Assembly: GCA_020439925.1 (NCBI GenBank)
Contig: JAGRPC010000045.1
Location: forward strand, 3,848 to 39,195
Direction: 5' to 3'
Origin: Verrucomicrobiia bacterium
GTDB lineage: Bacteria; Verrucomicrobiota; Verrucomicrobiia; Verrucomicrobiales; DEV007
DNA: 35,348 nucleotides
In this document: piece by piece, positions 25,183 through 34,179 of the stretch
How the letters are laid out: the number at the start of each line of letters is the position of its first letter
How positions within the stretch are numbered: the first letter of the stretch is position 1
Notes under the pieces: model-generated
Told to the model about the DNA's origin: nothing
Database searches by the model: none
What the model saw: only the letters and a program-made list of their open reading frames with translations
Position numbers and translations under genes: made by a program

Positions 25183-26984
25183 AGTCTCTCGCGAGAGCCT
25201 TTTTCCGTTTCGCCTTCGCTCCCCTCGTCTGGTTGATCTACCGGATTCGGAAGATCGGTCGTGAGAACATTCCTCGCCACGGCGGCGTCCTCCTCCTGAG
25301 CAATCATGTCAGCTACATCGATTCCTTCATCCTCTACCTTTCGTGCCCGCGCCCGGTTCGCTTTGTCGTCCTCGAGAGCTACACGAGGGTGAAAGCCATC
25401 GCCTGGTTTCTCAAGCTTTTCGGGGCGATCCCGATCCGGCCGGAAAAGGCGAAAGAGGCCATCGTGAGGACTGTCGCGGCTCTCGACGAGGGGGATGTGG
25501 TGTGCCTCTTCCCCGAAGGCGGCCTCACCCGGCTCGGGGTGACCACGGAATTCAAGAAGGGTTTCGAACTGATCGTCAGGAAGGCGAACTGCCCTGTCGT
25601 GCCGGTCTACATGGACGGGCTCTTCGAGTCGATTTTTTCCTTCGAGCGGGGACGCTATTTCAAGAAACGACCACAATCCCTGGTCTGCCCCCTGCAGGTC
25701 GCCTTCGGACCGGCCATTCCTGCGGACGAAGCGACCGCCGAGAGCGTGCGCCTCGCGGTGTGGGAGCAGTCCGCCATCGCCTTCTCACAACGCCGTGAGT
25801 TCCGAACGAATCTGGAAGTGAGGACGATACGGTCCCTGAAAAGACGCCGAAGATCCACCCTCTTCGCGGAATACGGTCGCAGTGGAACTCGGGAATGGTC
25901 GCGCTCGCAGATTCTGGCAGTGGCCATTTCGATCGCGCGCCGGTGGATGAATCACCCCACCGAGAGAGGCGACCGCATTGGAATTCTCCTCCCCCCGGGC
26001 CCAATGACCTCGGCTCTCAACCTCGGGCTCACCCTCGCGGGAAAGGTGCCGGTCAATCTTCCCTTCACGATCGACCAGCACGAAACCGAGCGAATTGCAG
26101 CAGGCGTCGCGCCGCTCGGCATTCGCACGGTCATTACCTCCAGGGCGTTCATGCCCCACCTGATGGATTTCTGGGAGGGGGATGAGGGGGGGTTCATCGA
26201 TATGAAGTCGGTCGTCTCGCCGACAGGTTCCCTCATGACCCTGTTTGAACGGATACGGGCTGTCTTTGAGCCTTCCTGGATGACCTGCTGGAGACTTGAC
26301 CTCCATCGTCGGGATCCCGATCGCGAGGCGGCAGGACTGATGCCGGAACCCGGAGACACGCCTGTCTTTCTGACCTCGCGGGACCTCCTCCGTGACACCC
26401 GCCGGGTCTACGCCGCGAATTTCGTCAGGCAGGAAGACTCGGTTTTCACCGAAGATTCGCCGTCCCGCCCCGAAGGATTTGTCTTCGGGTGCTGGGGGGC
26501 CATTCTCGGCCGTGGTCGCGCTGTCTCCCGTTCCCTCTCCCTTCGCGAGGACGGAGAACTCCTCGAACGGGCTCTTCTCGAGCAGATCGTGACCCTGCTT
26601 TGCGGGTCCGAGTCATTCTTTGAGAGAATCGGCCCCCCCCTCGCCGTTCGCTCCGTGAAATACGGATTCGTTTTTGGTTCCAAGTCCCCGAGGTCTCTGC
26701 GCGATCTGGAGAAGCGACTCGACCTGCCCCTCGCCCGTTGCTGGTCATTCCAGGGCCGCATCGTCACCATGAGCCGGACCGACCCCAATATTGAGGACTC
26801 CGAAAGGCATCAGGGCCAAAAGGGCCGGGATTTTGAGTCCGTCGGACGCCTCCTTCCCGGTTATTCGGGAAAGATCGAGAACGGAGCGCTGAAAATCAGG
26901 CTTTCCCCGGACGGCCCCTGGTTAAACGGCCCGGAGCAGGCCAGAATCTCCGCGGACGGCATGCTTTATCTGAGCGAGGCCTGA
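25179..26984 (+). CDS. PlsC-type acyltransferase fused to a degenerate acyl-ACP-synthetase-like domain
   Basis: The product is 601 residues. Residues 1-205 are a PlsC acyltransferase: the catalytic NHVSYID (His43, Asp48, HX4D), the GAIPIRP segment and FPEGG at 111-115. From about 220 the sequence follows the outline of an AMP-binding (adenylate-forming) domain: [14 protein letters not shown] is like [23 protein letters not shown] is present, and [13 protein letters not shown] is like the SVGRPLPG segment near the end. The canonical nucleotide loop (TSGTTGxPK) is replaced by [14 protein letters not shown], with no Gly or Lys where expected, and the C-terminal lid with its catalytic lysine is missing, as the protein ends soon after. 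E. coli Aas is about 719 residues. The acyltransferase half is likely active; the synthetase half may be non-catalytic or structural. Confidence 0.88.
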   Translation: MKSLARAFFRFAFAPLVWLIYRIRKIGRENIPRHGGVLLLSNHVSYIDSFILYLSCPRPVRFVVLESYTRVKAIAWFLKLFGAIPIRPEKAKEAIVRTVAALDEGDVVCLFPEGGLTRLGVTTEFKKGFELIVRKANCPVVPVYMDGLFESIFSFERGRYFKKRPQSLVCPLQVAFGPAIPADEATAESVRLAVWEQSAIAFSQRREFRTNLEVRTIRSLKRRRRSTLFAEYGRSGTREWSRSQILAVAISIARRWMNHPTERGDRIGILLPPGPMTSALNLGLTLAGKVPVNLPFTIDQHETERIAAGVAPLGIRTVITSRAFMPHLMDFWEGDEGGFIDMKSVVSPTGSLMTLFERIRAVFEPSWMTCWRLDLHRRDPDREAAGLMPEPGDTPVFLTSRDLLRDTRRVYAANFVRQEDSVFTEDSPSRPEGFVFGCWGAILGRGRAVSRSLSLREDGELLERALLEQIVTLLCGSESFFERIGPPLAVRSVKYGFVFGSKSPRSLRDLEKRLDLPLARCWSFQGRIVTMSRTDPNIEDSERHQGQKGRDFESVGRLLPGYSGKIENGALKIRLSPDGPWLNGPEQARISADGMLYLSEA

Positions 26985-27065
26985 AGGCAAAAGCCAGCCT
27001 TTCGCATTTTTAAAAAATCGCTTGCCGATCCGCGTGTCTGGTGGCACTTTCCCGGCCCTCAAAAC

Positions 27066-27073
27066 AGGAAGAG
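27066..27073 (+). promoter_or_regulatory. Strong Shine-Dalgarno site of rplU
   Basis: AGGAAGAG ends four bases before the ATG at 27078. It is noted because nearly all other starts in the window have pyrimidine-rich leaders with no such site, so this ribosomal protein gene stands out. Confidence 0.75.
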
Positions 27074-27077
27074 AACC

Positions 27078-27386
27078 ATGGCCTACGCAATCATCAAGAC
27101 CGGTGGAAAGCAATACCGCGTCGCCGCCGGCGACAAGATCGACGTTGAGAAACTCGACGTCGCAGTGGGTGATACCGTGACCTTCGACGAGGTTCTCGCC
27201 TCCGGGGACGGTGATTCCATCAGCGTGGGTGCTCCCTTCATCGAGGGCGCCAGCGTTACCGCCAAGGTGGTTAGCCAGTTCCGTGACAAGAAGGTTATCG
27301 CCTTCAAGTTCAAGCGTCGCAAAGGCTTCCACAAGACAAAGGGGCATCGCCGCCACCTGACTCGCCTTGAGATCGTCTCCGTCTGA
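27078..27386 (+). CDS. rplU: 50S ribosomal protein L21
   Basis: The product is 102 residues, the usual size. It begins [15 protein letters not shown] and ends with the RNA-binding basic region [15 protein letters not shown], both hallmarks of L21, which binds 23S rRNA in the large subunit. The start is certain from the conserved N-terminus and the Shine-Dalgarno site. rpmA follows after 43 bases, the order seen in most bacteria. Confidence 0.98.
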   Translation: MAYAIIKTGGKQYRVAAGDKIDVEKLDVAVGDTVTFDEVLASGDGDSISVGAPFIEGASVTAKVVSQFRDKKVIAFKFKRRKGFHKTKGHRRHLTRLEIVSV

Positions 27387-27429
27387 TTTCTCAATTTCTC
27401 TTTCCCCCACCCCATCCCTCTTTACCGTC

Positions 27430-27681
27430 ATGGCCCACAAGAAAGGACAAGGAAGCGTCAAGAATGGTCGCGACAGCCAAAGCAAACGCCGCGGTGTGAA
27501 GTGTTTCGGCGGCGAGAAAGTCGTCCCCGGCAACATCATTCTCCGCCAGTGCGGGACCAAGTGGCATCCCGGCAAGAATGTCGGCATGGGACGTGATTAC
27601 ACGATTTACTCCCTCGTCGAAGGTGCCGTGCGCTTCGACCAGAACGGCCGCCGCGTCAACGTCGACCCGGTTACGGCCTGA
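27430..27681 (+). CDS. rpmA: 50S ribosomal protein L27
   Basis: The product is 83 residues. It begins [20 protein letters not shown], with the flexible N-terminal tail that reaches the peptidyl transferase centre, and contains the conserved [20 protein letters not shown]. The native sequence appears to begin directly at Ala after Met removal, with no processed N-terminal extension of the Firmicutes type. The leader between the two ribosomal genes is pyrimidine-rich with no Shine-Dalgarno sequence. It is followed by trmL after 23 bases. Confidence 0.98.
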   Translation: MAHKKGQGSVKNGRDSQSKRRGVKCFGGEKVVPGNIILRQCGTKWHPGKNVGMGRDYTIYSLVEGAVRFDQNGRRVNVDPVTA

Positions 27682-27704
27682 TCGAAGGAAGGCGCTGACG
27701 TTCC

Positions 27705-28154
27705 ATGCTGAACGTCGTCCTCTACCGTCCCGAAATTCCCCCGAACACGGGAAACATCGGACGTCTGTGCCATGCCACGGATTCGGCTCTGCATCTCATC
27801 GGGCCGCTTGGCTTTTCCCTCGATGAACGTGCCCTGCGCCGCGCCGGATTGGATTACTGGCAGGAACTGAGGCCTCGCCTCTGGGACAGTTACCAAGAGT
27901 TCCGGGCATCCGTGGCCGATTCCTCCCGGGTTTACCTGCTGACCACCAAATCGGAACGACGCTATTGGGATGCCTCTTTCCGCGACGGCGACTACCTCGT
28001 CTTCGGACCGGAGACGCGCGGACTCCCCGAAAGCCTTCTGGAGAACCATCGCGAGGACTGCCTGACGATCCCACAAGTCGCGGGAAGAAGTCTGAATTTG
28101 TCCACCGCAGCAGGAATTGTGCTGTATGAGGCCATCCGCCAGCTCGCCGTGTGA
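27705..28154 (+). CDS. trmL: tRNA (cytidine/uridine-34 2'-O)-methyltransferase TrmL
   Basis: The product is 149 residues, the size of TrmL, a SPOUT methyltransferase that methylates the wobble ribose of tRNA-Leu using SAM. It starts LNVVLYRPEIPPNTGNIGR and includes the knot elements FGPETRGLP and RSLNLSTAAGIVLYEA, which bind SAM. GAAGGAAGG lies about 12 bases before the ATG, further away than usual. It probably shares a transcript with rplU and rpmA. Confidence 0.95.
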   Translation: MLNVVLYRPEIPPNTGNIGRLCHATDSALHLIGPLGFSLDERALRRAGLDYWQELRPRLWDSYQEFRASVADSSRVYLLTTKSERRYWDASFRDGDYLVFGPETRGLPESLLENHREDCLTIPQVAGRSLNLSTAAGIVLYEAIRQLAV

Positions 28155-28182
28155 CATTTTTGGGTAAAAACAGCCCGTTTTC

Positions 28183-28216
28183 CCTTGTCGCACTTTTTAA
28201 AAAACGATAGACAAGG
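28183..28216 (+). promoter_or_regulatory. Candidate promoter overlapped by a 7-bp inverted repeat
   Basis: TTGTCG (28185-28190) and TAGACA (28208-28213), 17 bases apart, make a candidate promoter for the AP2-like gene. CCTTGTC (28183-28189) and GACAAGG (28210-28216) form a perfect inverted repeat over both elements, with a TTTTTAAAAAA core between. This arrangement would suit an operator, perhaps for autoregulation. It is a sequence-based candidate only. Confidence 0.4.
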
Positions 28217-28276
28217 TCGGTCTAACCGCTTGCGAATTGATTTCGCTGATCCCAACTACCGATCCTGAGCCCCCTC

Positions 28277-28711
28277 ATGAGTGATCCCCGACCGAACTAC
28301 GGTATTACCCGAATCGATCAGCCCGAGAAAAAGAATCATGGCTTTTACGTGCGCATCACCCACCGGGGCAAGGGATTTCAGAAGTATTTTCCTGACAAAT
28401 CACTCGGAGGAAAGACCAAGGCACTGAAGGCGGCAAAGGATTATCGCGACTCGCTCCTCGTGAAAATGCCGCGTTACAAACAGGAGGCGGCGGCGCGGAA
28501 GAAGCGCAAAATCAAACAGTCGGGAGTTGTCGGAGTGACTCACGTCGTCTCCAAATCCCCGAAGGGAAAAGTCTACGAATACTGGCAGGCTGCCTGGGTC
28601 GACAAGGAGGGCCACCGTCGCACCGCCAAGTTTTCCATCGCCCGCTATGGTGATGCGAAAGCGATGGATATGGCGAAGAAAGCGCGTCGTGACGGTCAGA
28701 AGGGGAAGTAG
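28277..28711 (+). CDS. Small basic protein with two AP2-like DNA-binding units
   Basis: The product is 144 residues and strongly basic. Residues 8-60 (YGITRI, GFYVRITHRGKGFQKYFPD, LKAAKDYRDSLL) and 82-137 (SGVVGVTHV, YWQAAWVDKEGHRRTAKFS, YGDAKAMDMAKKAR) each have the shape of an AP2/ERF domain: three beta strands ending in an aromatic/basic strand, then an Ala/Lys-rich helix. A basic linker joins them (AAARKKRKIKQ). Bacterial AP2 domains are usually joined to homing endonucleases or integrases; here no nuclease or recombinase part is present, so a small DNA-binding regulator is more likely. The call is by pattern, not by search. Confidence 0.75.
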   Translation: MSDPRPNYGITRIDQPEKKNHGFYVRITHRGKGFQKYFPDKSLGGKTKALKAAKDYRDSLLVKMPRYKQEAAARKKRKIKQSGVVGVTHVVSKSPKGKVYEYWQAAWVDKEGHRRTAKFSIARYGDAKAMDMAKKARRDGQKGK

Positions 28712-28824
28712 TCCGCTTTCGGGGCCTCAGCCCTTTCACCTCTTCTCCACATTCGCGGCAAACCAGGAAAAATCGTTCGTCGCGAGAACGAAGCGGGGCG
28801 AAGGTAGCGTCCTTCCAACTGCTC

Positions 28825-29505
28825 ATGCCTGCACCGGATCCCGAAGTTTCCGTCTCCGCCCTCGATCTTGTCAGAACGTTCCAGATCGGGGAGAATTCCA
28901 TCGAGGTGCTCAAGGGAGTTTCCCTTGATGTTCTGCAAGGGGAAACCCTGTTCCTCGTCGGCCCGTCCGGAGCCGGCAAGACTTCACTGCTCTACACGCT
29001 CGCAGGGCTGGAGAAACCCAACGCGGGAGAGGTCTTCATCAATGGCAAGTCCCTCTATCGTCTGGGTCGCCACGAACAGGCACGCGTTCGCAATACCAGT
29101 CTCGGTTACGTCTTCCAGAGTTTCTTTCTCCTTCCCGAATTGACCGCTTTGGAAAACGTGCTCGTGCCGGCTCTCATTCGCGGCAGGCAAGCCAGATCCC
29201 GGGCGCAGGAACTCCTGGAGCGTGTCGGCTTGGAGGGACGTACTGGTCACCTTCCCAGCGAACTTTCCGGAGGCGAGCAACAGCGCGTCGCTATCGCGCG
29301 CGCGCTCATCAACGATCCGGCCATCCTCTTCGCCGATGAACCCACCGGTAACCTCGATACCGCCACGGGAGCCTCGGTAATGAATCTCCTGATGGAACTC
29401 GTCAACGAGAGACGACGCACTCTACTCGTCGTGACTCACGACCAGACCCTCGCCCGTGCCGGAGACCGGAAGGTAACTCTCATCGACGGGCGTATCGTCG
29501 ATTGA
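28825..29505 (+). CDS. LolD/MacB-type ABC transporter ATP-binding protein
   Basis: The product is 226 residues, the size of LolD. Walker A is GPSGAGKT (46-53), the Q-loop is at Gln98, the signature [15 protein letters not shown] starts near 148, Walker B is ILFADEPT (167-174), and the switch His lies in VVTHDQ. LolD powers lipoprotein release from the inner membrane with LolC/E permeases; MacB-type exporters use similar ATPases. No permease is adjacent, so the partner must be encoded elsewhere. It overlaps or nearly overlaps the next gene. The leader contains CTTCCAAC just before the ATG. Confidence 0.92.
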   Translation: MPAPDPEVSVSALDLVRTFQIGENSIEVLKGVSLDVLQGETLFLVGPSGAGKTSLLYTLAGLEKPNAGEVFINGKSLYRLGRHEQARVRNTSLGYVFQSFFLLPELTALENVLVPALIRGRQARSRAQELLERVGLEGRTGHLPSELSGGEQQRVAIARALINDPAILFADEPTGNLDTATGASVMNLLMELVNERRRTLLVVTHDQTLARAGDRKVTLIDGRIVD

Positions 29506-29522
29506 GCCGGACCACGGAAAGG

Positions 29523-30902
29523 ATGAGGCGCCGCCTGACAGAGATGGCTGTTCTCGCGGGCCTCCTTTGCCCTCCGGGAGGAGTCGCTCCTGAGGCATCC
29601 GGCCACCCCGCTCACGCCAAGCCTGTCAATTATCCCTTTGTTGTCGGCTTCGAACGCTTTCACAGCAGCCTCGACGACGAGGAGTATCTCGCTGAAGGAG
29701 GATTCCTGCTCCTCAACGAACTGAACTGTGTCGCCTGTCATGCTCCTCCCCCGGAACTCGCCGCCCAGCTCCCCGGCATCCTGGCCACCAATCTGGAGGG
29801 AGTGGCCTCGCGGCTCTCACCTCTCGAACTGGAGATTTTCATCCGGAATCCACGCTTCGCCAAGCGTGACACGATCATGCCAAGTCTCTTCGCGGGACCT
29901 GATCGCGACCTCGACGAAGTGACCGCTCTTCGCGCCTGGCTCGAGAGTCTCTCTACCCCGATTCCCGATCATCCCGTTGGCGACATCGAACGGGGGCGCT
30001 CCCTCTACCACCGTATCGGATGTGTCGCCTGCCACGCACCCGAAGTCGGCTACCGCCCTCCGGGAGTGCCCGACAACGCCGAGATCGAGTTGACGGGGCT
30101 GGCGAGCGTTCCGATGAACCTCGCCGACTTGTACGACCTCGGCGCGCTGACGGACTTTCTCCTCCGCCCCAACGATCATCGCCCCTCGGGACGCATGCCC
30201 GATTTCCGGCTTTCTCTTTCCGACGCCTCCGATCTCTCGGCCTATCTCAAGGCGGGGCCGGATTTGATCCTGCCCGAAAACCTGACCGAGGCTCTCGCTC
30301 CGGCCGACCAGCCGACGAACGTGGACCTGGTCTCCCGGGGAAAGGAACTTTTTGTTTCAAAGCAGTGCCACGCGTGTCACGCCAAGCCCGGAGGAAACGG
30401 TAACCGTCTCATGAAATCGTCGGCAAAGCCCCTTGCCAATCTTGCTCCCGACGCGGCGAACGGGTGTTTCTCGGAGCGTCCGATTGGAGGAATCGTTCCC
30501 TTTTACGGTCTCGATCTCGTTCAGAAACGCGCCATCGCCGCCGCACTGCGCCGACTCGGCGAACGAACGGACCTCGATCCGGCGCGCGAGCTCGACTTGC
30601 GTATGAAACAGCTCAACTGCTACGCCTGTCACGAGTTGGCGGGAACCGGTGGTCCGGAAACCTCGCGCGAAGTGTATTTCGGTTTCCGCGACGAAAGCGC
30701 GGTCACCATGGGACGCGAAGGACATTTGCCGCCCGCCTTGGACGGAGTGACCGAACGCCTCCCCCGCGGGCAGCTCGAATCCATCCTTTCCGGAACTGGG
30801 GGGAACCCACCGATCCGCACGCACCTTCTTGTACCCATGCCAGGGTTTCGCAAGGAGGCGACCGCCGGGATACCGGAGCTTTTCTTTGCACCGGCTCCGT
30901 GA
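29523..30902 (+). CDS. Exported tetraheme cytochrome c
   Basis: From the ATG at 29523 the product is 459 residues. Four CxxCH heme c sites are seen: 69-73 (CVACH), 167-171 (CVACH), 282-286 (CHACH) and 366-370 (CYACH). Met residues in IMPS, RMPDF and PMPGF are candidate axial ligands for some hemes. The basic start followed by a Leu/Ala segment and Ala-rich end by about residue 33 suggests a signal peptide. An upstream TTG at 29502 overlaps the ATPase stop; 29523 is preferred because it has GGAAAGG just before it and gives a better signal peptide. It likely carries electrons in the periplasm. Its specific partner is unknown. Confidence 0.88.
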   Translation: MRRRLTEMAVLAGLLCPPGGVAPEASGHPAHAKPVNYPFVVGFERFHSSLDDEEYLAEGGFLLLNELNCVACHAPPPELAAQLPGILATNLEGVASRLSPLELEIFIRNPRFAKRDTIMPSLFAGPDRDLDEVTALRAWLESLSTPIPDHPVGDIERGRSLYHRIGCVACHAPEVGYRPPGVPDNAEIELTGLASVPMNLADLYDLGALTDFLLRPNDHRPSGRMPDFRLSLSDASDLSAYLKAGPDLILPENLTEALAPADQPTNVDLVSRGKELFVSKQCHACHAKPGGNGNRLMKSSAKPLANLAPDAANGCFSERPIGGIVPFYGLDLVQKRAIAAALRRLGERTDLDPARELDLRMKQLNCYACHELAGTGGPETSREVYFGFRDESAVTMGREGHLPPALDGVTERLPRGQLESILSGTGGNPPIRTHLLVPMPGFRKEATAGIPELFFAPAP

Positions 30903-30913
30903 CCGGATCCACC

Positions 30914-31384
30914 TCACTCCTGGAATCCTTCGTCGACGACGAGTCCGCCCCGTTTTCCATCCGCCGCCTCGGTCGCGAGCAAGTCACAACGCTCGTTCAT
31001 TTCGTGCCCATCGTGCCCCTTCACCCAGATCCACTCGACACGGTGAGGGGCAGCCGCGCGCTCGAGACGCATCCAGAGATCGACATTTTTTACCGCCGAC
31101 TTGTCCGCCTTGCGCCAACCCTGCTGCTTCCACTTCGAAATCCACCCCTTGCTCTGAGCGTCGACAAGATAGCGGGAATCGGAATGAATCTTTACCTGAC
31201 AGGGTTCCTTGAGAATCTCGAGTCCGGCGATGGCAGACAGAATCTCCATCCGGTTGTTCGTCGTCTTCACAAATCCCTGGGCAAGTTCCCTGAGGTGGGC
31301 TCCATATCGCACCACGGTCCCATAGCCCCCCGGACCCGGGTTTCCCCTAGAGGATCCATCCGTGTAGATATGGACTAGCTTCAT
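30914..31384 (-). CDS. rnhA: Ribonuclease HI
   Basis: The product is 156 residues, the usual length, and removes RNA from RNA-DNA hybrids. The DEDD active site is complete: Asp9 (YTDGSSRGNPG), Glu47 (NRMEILSAI), Asp69 (HSDSRYL) and Asp134 (ERCDLLA), with His124 in the flexible loop (VKGHDGH). The ATG at 31384 overlaps the stop of the upstream glycosyltransferase gene by four bases (ATGA), so the two are probably co-translated. It converges with the cytochrome gene, separated by 11 bases. Confidence 0.97.
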   Translation of the reverse strand: MKLVHIYTDGSSRGNPGPGGYGTVVRYGAHLRELAQGFVKTTNNRMEILSAIAGLEILKEPCQVKIHSDSRYLVDAQSKGWISKWKQQGWRKADKSAVKNVDLWMRLERAAAPHRVEWIWVKGHDGHEMNERCDLLATEAADGKRGGLVVDEGFQE

Positions 31385-32424
31385 CTGGAAACGTCGCCGG
31401 ACGTGCCTATGTGGCACCGGACATGATCAGCGATGCGCTCGAGATCCCCCGGATCGAGGAGACGGGCCCGCGAGTGAAACCGGAGGGCAAGGGCTCGCCG
31501 TTCGGGAAAGGCTTCTGGATCGAGATCGCCTACCCGCAAGATGCGGGAGTCTCGGAACACCCAAGCTCCGGGACGCCGAGGCCCTACCATGGCGGGATTT
31601 GACCAGGTGTGTATGGAGAGAATCCGATCCGATATCCCCGCGGCGAGATGCATCGGTCCACTGTCGACACTGATGGTCCAATCGGCGAGACGGAGAAGAT
31701 AGATCAGGCCGGAGAGGTCGGTTTTCCCCAGCAGATTGACGACGTTGGCCGGCCAGGTTTCCGGGAGCGAACAGGCCGGCACCCCCGCGAGCAGCACCTT
31801 CCAAGGAGCGAGCCGCTCGCACAGTTCGCATACCTCCTCCGCCGAGAGCGACTTTCCCGCCCCCCGCGAAAAGGGATGGAGAACCACGACGGGACCGCTC
31901 AAGCCCGGGAGTCCCTCGGGAACCTTGCCGGTAGGCAGGACAAAATCGGGATCGCCGACCGTAGCCCCAAGGGCTTCCGCGAGAACGAGATTCCGGTCGA
32001 CAGCATGACACCGATCCCACTCCCTCACATCAACACGCTCACGATAGAAAAGTCCGGCTCCTTCCCTCGTTCTCTGGAAACCGGCTACCGACGGAGTCGC
32101 CTGCCGGGCTAGCCAGGCGCTGCGGAAAAGCCCTTGGAAATCGATCGCCAGGTCATACCCGACAACCTTCAGCTCTCGAGCCGCCCATTTCCGCGCCTCG
32201 AAGAGTCCTTGAACACCGCGGAACCGACGTCGCGGAAAGGGAATGACACGACTCAGAAAGGGAACTCCTTCAAGAAGAGGACTCCACTCCGTATTGACGA
32301 GCCAGTCGATCTTCGCAAGGGGAGCGGCACGGGCGATCGCGGCAGCCGCCGGGAGGGTATGAACGATGTCACCCAGGGAACTCGGCTTGACGAGGAGGAT
32401 GCGCTCACAATCGGAGACTTTCAC
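31381..32424 (-). CDS. Glycosyltransferase family 9, heptosyltransferase I-like
   Basis: The product is 347 residues with the GT9 two-lobed fold. The N-terminal VKPSSLGDIVHTLPA (about residues 12-26) contains the acceptor-side Asp, and SVDSGPMHLAAG holds the sugar-nucleotide-binding motif. These features match WaaC-like ADP-heptose:LPS heptosyltransferases, which build the LPS inner core at the cytoplasmic membrane. A WaaC or WaaF assignment cannot be made, and other GT9 substrates are possible. It overlaps rnhA by four bases and follows a metallophosphoesterase gene after 14 bases, in the same minus-strand group. Confidence 0.9.
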   Translation of the reverse strand: MKVSDCERILLVKPSSLGDIVHTLPAAAAIARAAPLAKIDWLVNTEWSPLLEGVPFLSRVIPFPRRRFRGVQGLFEARKWAARELKVVGYDLAIDFQGLFRSAWLARQATPSVAGFQRTREGAGLFYRERVDVREWDRCHAVDRNLVLAEALGATVGDPDFVLPTGKVPEGLPGLSGPVVVLHPFSRGAGKSLSAEEVCELCERLAPWKVLLAGVPACSLPETWPANVVNLLGKTDLSGLIYLLRLADWTISVDSGPMHLAAGISDRILSIHTWSNPAMVGPRRPGAWVFRDSRILRVGDLDPEAFPERRALALRFHSRARLLDPGDLERIADHVRCHIGTSGDVSR

Positions 32425-32438
32425 CGGGAAGAAGCGCG

Positions 32439-33161
32439 TTATTTGCCGAGGGACAGTCGGTGGGCAAGCATCTCGGGAAGTCCCGCGTCGATGATTTTGT
32501 CCTGGGCTGTCTGGATGTCGTATTCGATCCGGTGGATCACCACCTCCTGGCTGGGGGCATCGTAGGTTGCGTAGGAAGCCCTCCAGTCTCCGTCACGCGG
32601 CTGACCGGCACTTCCGGTGTTGATGAAATACTTTCGGCCCATTTCCAGTTTGACGGACATGGCCTCAAGCGGCTCAACCGTGTCCCCCTTCACGTAGATC
32701 CGGGGGGTGTGGGTGTGCCCGTAGAAGCAAAGCTGGGTAAACTGGTAACTGAAGCTCGCCATGGCATCGAACTTGTTCGTCACATAGGTCCAACTCCCCG
32801 GCGTGTCGAGGGTGGCATGCACAATGGTGAAATCACGAACCTGCCGGACCAGCTTCAAACTCTTGAGGAAAGCCCGGTCATCGGCATCCAACTGGGCCCG
32901 AGTCCACTCCATGGCCTGGCGCGCGAGCGGATTCAGGCCCTCGAGCGAAGTCTCGAGAACGGCCTCCTCGTCATGGTTTCCCTTCACTACCGGACATCCC
33001 ATTTGGCGGACGATGTCGAGACATTCCCTCGGATTGGCCCCGTAGCCGACAATGTCTCCGACACACACGTAATCGGTACACCCCTGCTGGGCAGCGTGCT
33101 CGAGAACCGCCTGAAAGGCCTCGAGGTTGCCGTGGATGTCTCCAAAAATGGCGTACTTCAT
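32439..33161 (-). CDS. Calcineurin-like metallophosphoesterase (YfcE/ApaH-type)
   Basis: The product is 240 residues with the complete metal site: Asp8 and His10 (FGDIHGN), VCVGDIVGYG, VVKGNHDEEA, IVHATL and YGHTHTPRIY. It hydrolyses phosphate esters or nucleotides; the natural substrate is unknown. Size and sequence suit single-domain phosphodiesterases acting on small molecules. The ATG at 33161 is chosen because the DIHGN motif starts eight residues later. It is the first gene of a minus-strand run with the GT9 and rnhA genes; a function in LPS precursor processing is possible but unproven. Confidence 0.93.
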   Translation of the reverse strand: MKYAIFGDIHGNLEAFQAVLEHAAQQGCTDYVCVGDIVGYGANPRECLDIVRQMGCPVVKGNHDEEAVLETSLEGLNPLARQAMEWTRAQLDADDRAFLKSLKLVRQVRDFTIVHATLDTPGSWTYVTNKFDAMASFSYQFTQLCFYGHTHTPRIYVKGDTVEPLEAMSVKLEMGRKYFINTGSAGQPRDGDWRASYATYDAPSQEVVIHRIEYDIQTAQDKIIDAGLPEMLAHRLSLGK

Positions 33162-33291
33162 TCTCAAGCAGGGTGCCGGAGAAATCCGGCCCGGGGGAAG
33201 GGTCAACTAAACACAGTTGACCAGAATCGCAAACCTGCTGGCGAAAAACCTAGGATGCTAAAAATGCGCCTCCAAATGATTGTTCTTCCCG

Positions 33292-34164
33292 TTATCGGCG
33301 CAGCAACTGCAGCTCCCTCTGGTTGAAGGGAATGAGTATTTCGCCGGGGAGCAGATTCGGAGGCCGCTTCGGAGTCTTTCTGGGACGGTCGGGATCGGCG
33401 TCGGGAATGCGTTGTGGCCCGGGAATGCCCAGCTTTTCCTCAAGATTCTTAATTTCCTTGATCAGCGTAGGCAGATGCTGCTTTTCCCCCTCTCGATAGA
33501 GCGCCATGAGGTAGGCATAGGCTTCCTTTTCCTTGCCTGGACAACGGGCCATGAAGTAACCGTGAAAGCGTCTGGCGTAGGCCGGTGCTCCAGGAAGTCC
33601 GATGATATCGCCATAAACCCGGGATACGGCGCAGTCGTCTTTCAGCTTTTCTCGGTAAACTTCCGCCAGCTGAACGCGGATCGCCGCGGACTCGGGGAGC
33701 TGCTCGATACCCCGTTCCGCGAAGGCGATGGCCTCGAAAGCGTACTCCTTGAACCGCCGGTCACGCTCGAACGCGGGCAAACGCTCGTCTACCTCCATAT
33801 TCGCTGTTGCATTGATCCCGAGGTGCCAGACCACCGACACCCAGTGCGTCTCGTCGCGAGGCTCGAGGGCGGTGATGATCTCATAACCACCCCGCAGGTC
33901 ATCCCAGGACTTCGTGCTGAAGTACTCGAAGGTGACCAAGGTGAAATAGCTCGCCACAAGTGTGCGAAGTCCACCCAGCGTGCCCATCAGGGCGGACTGG
34001 CGCATTTGCTCCAAAGCACCGCTCGCCGGCGGAGGAAAGAGAAGATTCGCCCCTACGAGGCGTTCCCGCAGACCGTCCTCGACCGGCCCTCGCACAAGCC
34101 CGAACACGGCGAGCAGAGCGATCACGAGGACCGTCCGGGGGATTCTCTGGAAAAATGCTTTCAC
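33292..34164 (-). CDS. Membrane-anchored protein of unknown function, TPR-like body
   Basis: The product is 290 residues with one N-terminal hydrophobic segment (about 11-26) and a mostly helical body. Segments such as AFEAIAFAERGIEQLPESAAIRVQLAEVYREKL resemble tetratricopeptide packing, but no clean repeat is counted. The C-terminus is basic and Pro-rich (about 250-275). It lies 15 bases after the ABC permease gene on the same strand, so it may be an accessory part of that exporter. No family is recognised. Confidence 0.75.
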   Translation of the reverse strand: MKAFFQRIPRTVLVIALLAVFGLVRGPVEDGLRERLVGANLLFPPPASGALEQMRQSALMGTLGGLRTLVASYFTLVTFEYFSTKSWDDLRGGYEIITALEPRDETHWVSVVWHLGINATANMEVDERLPAFERDRRFKEYAFEAIAFAERGIEQLPESAAIRVQLAEVYREKLKDDCAVSRVYGDIIGLPGAPAYARRFHGYFMARCPGKEKEAYAYLMALYREGEKQHLPTLIKEIKNLEEKLGIPGPQRIPDADPDRPRKTPKRPPNLLPGEILIPFNQRELQLLRR

Positions 34165-34179
34165 TGAAGGAGCACCGCT

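Noticed and set aside
28773-28791. TCGTTC/GAACGA inverted repeat as a LexA-type box
   Set aside because: The half-site order and spacing do not match the LexA motifs I know (GTTCN7GTTC direct repeat or CGAAC-type palindrome), and the downstream gene is not an SOS gene.
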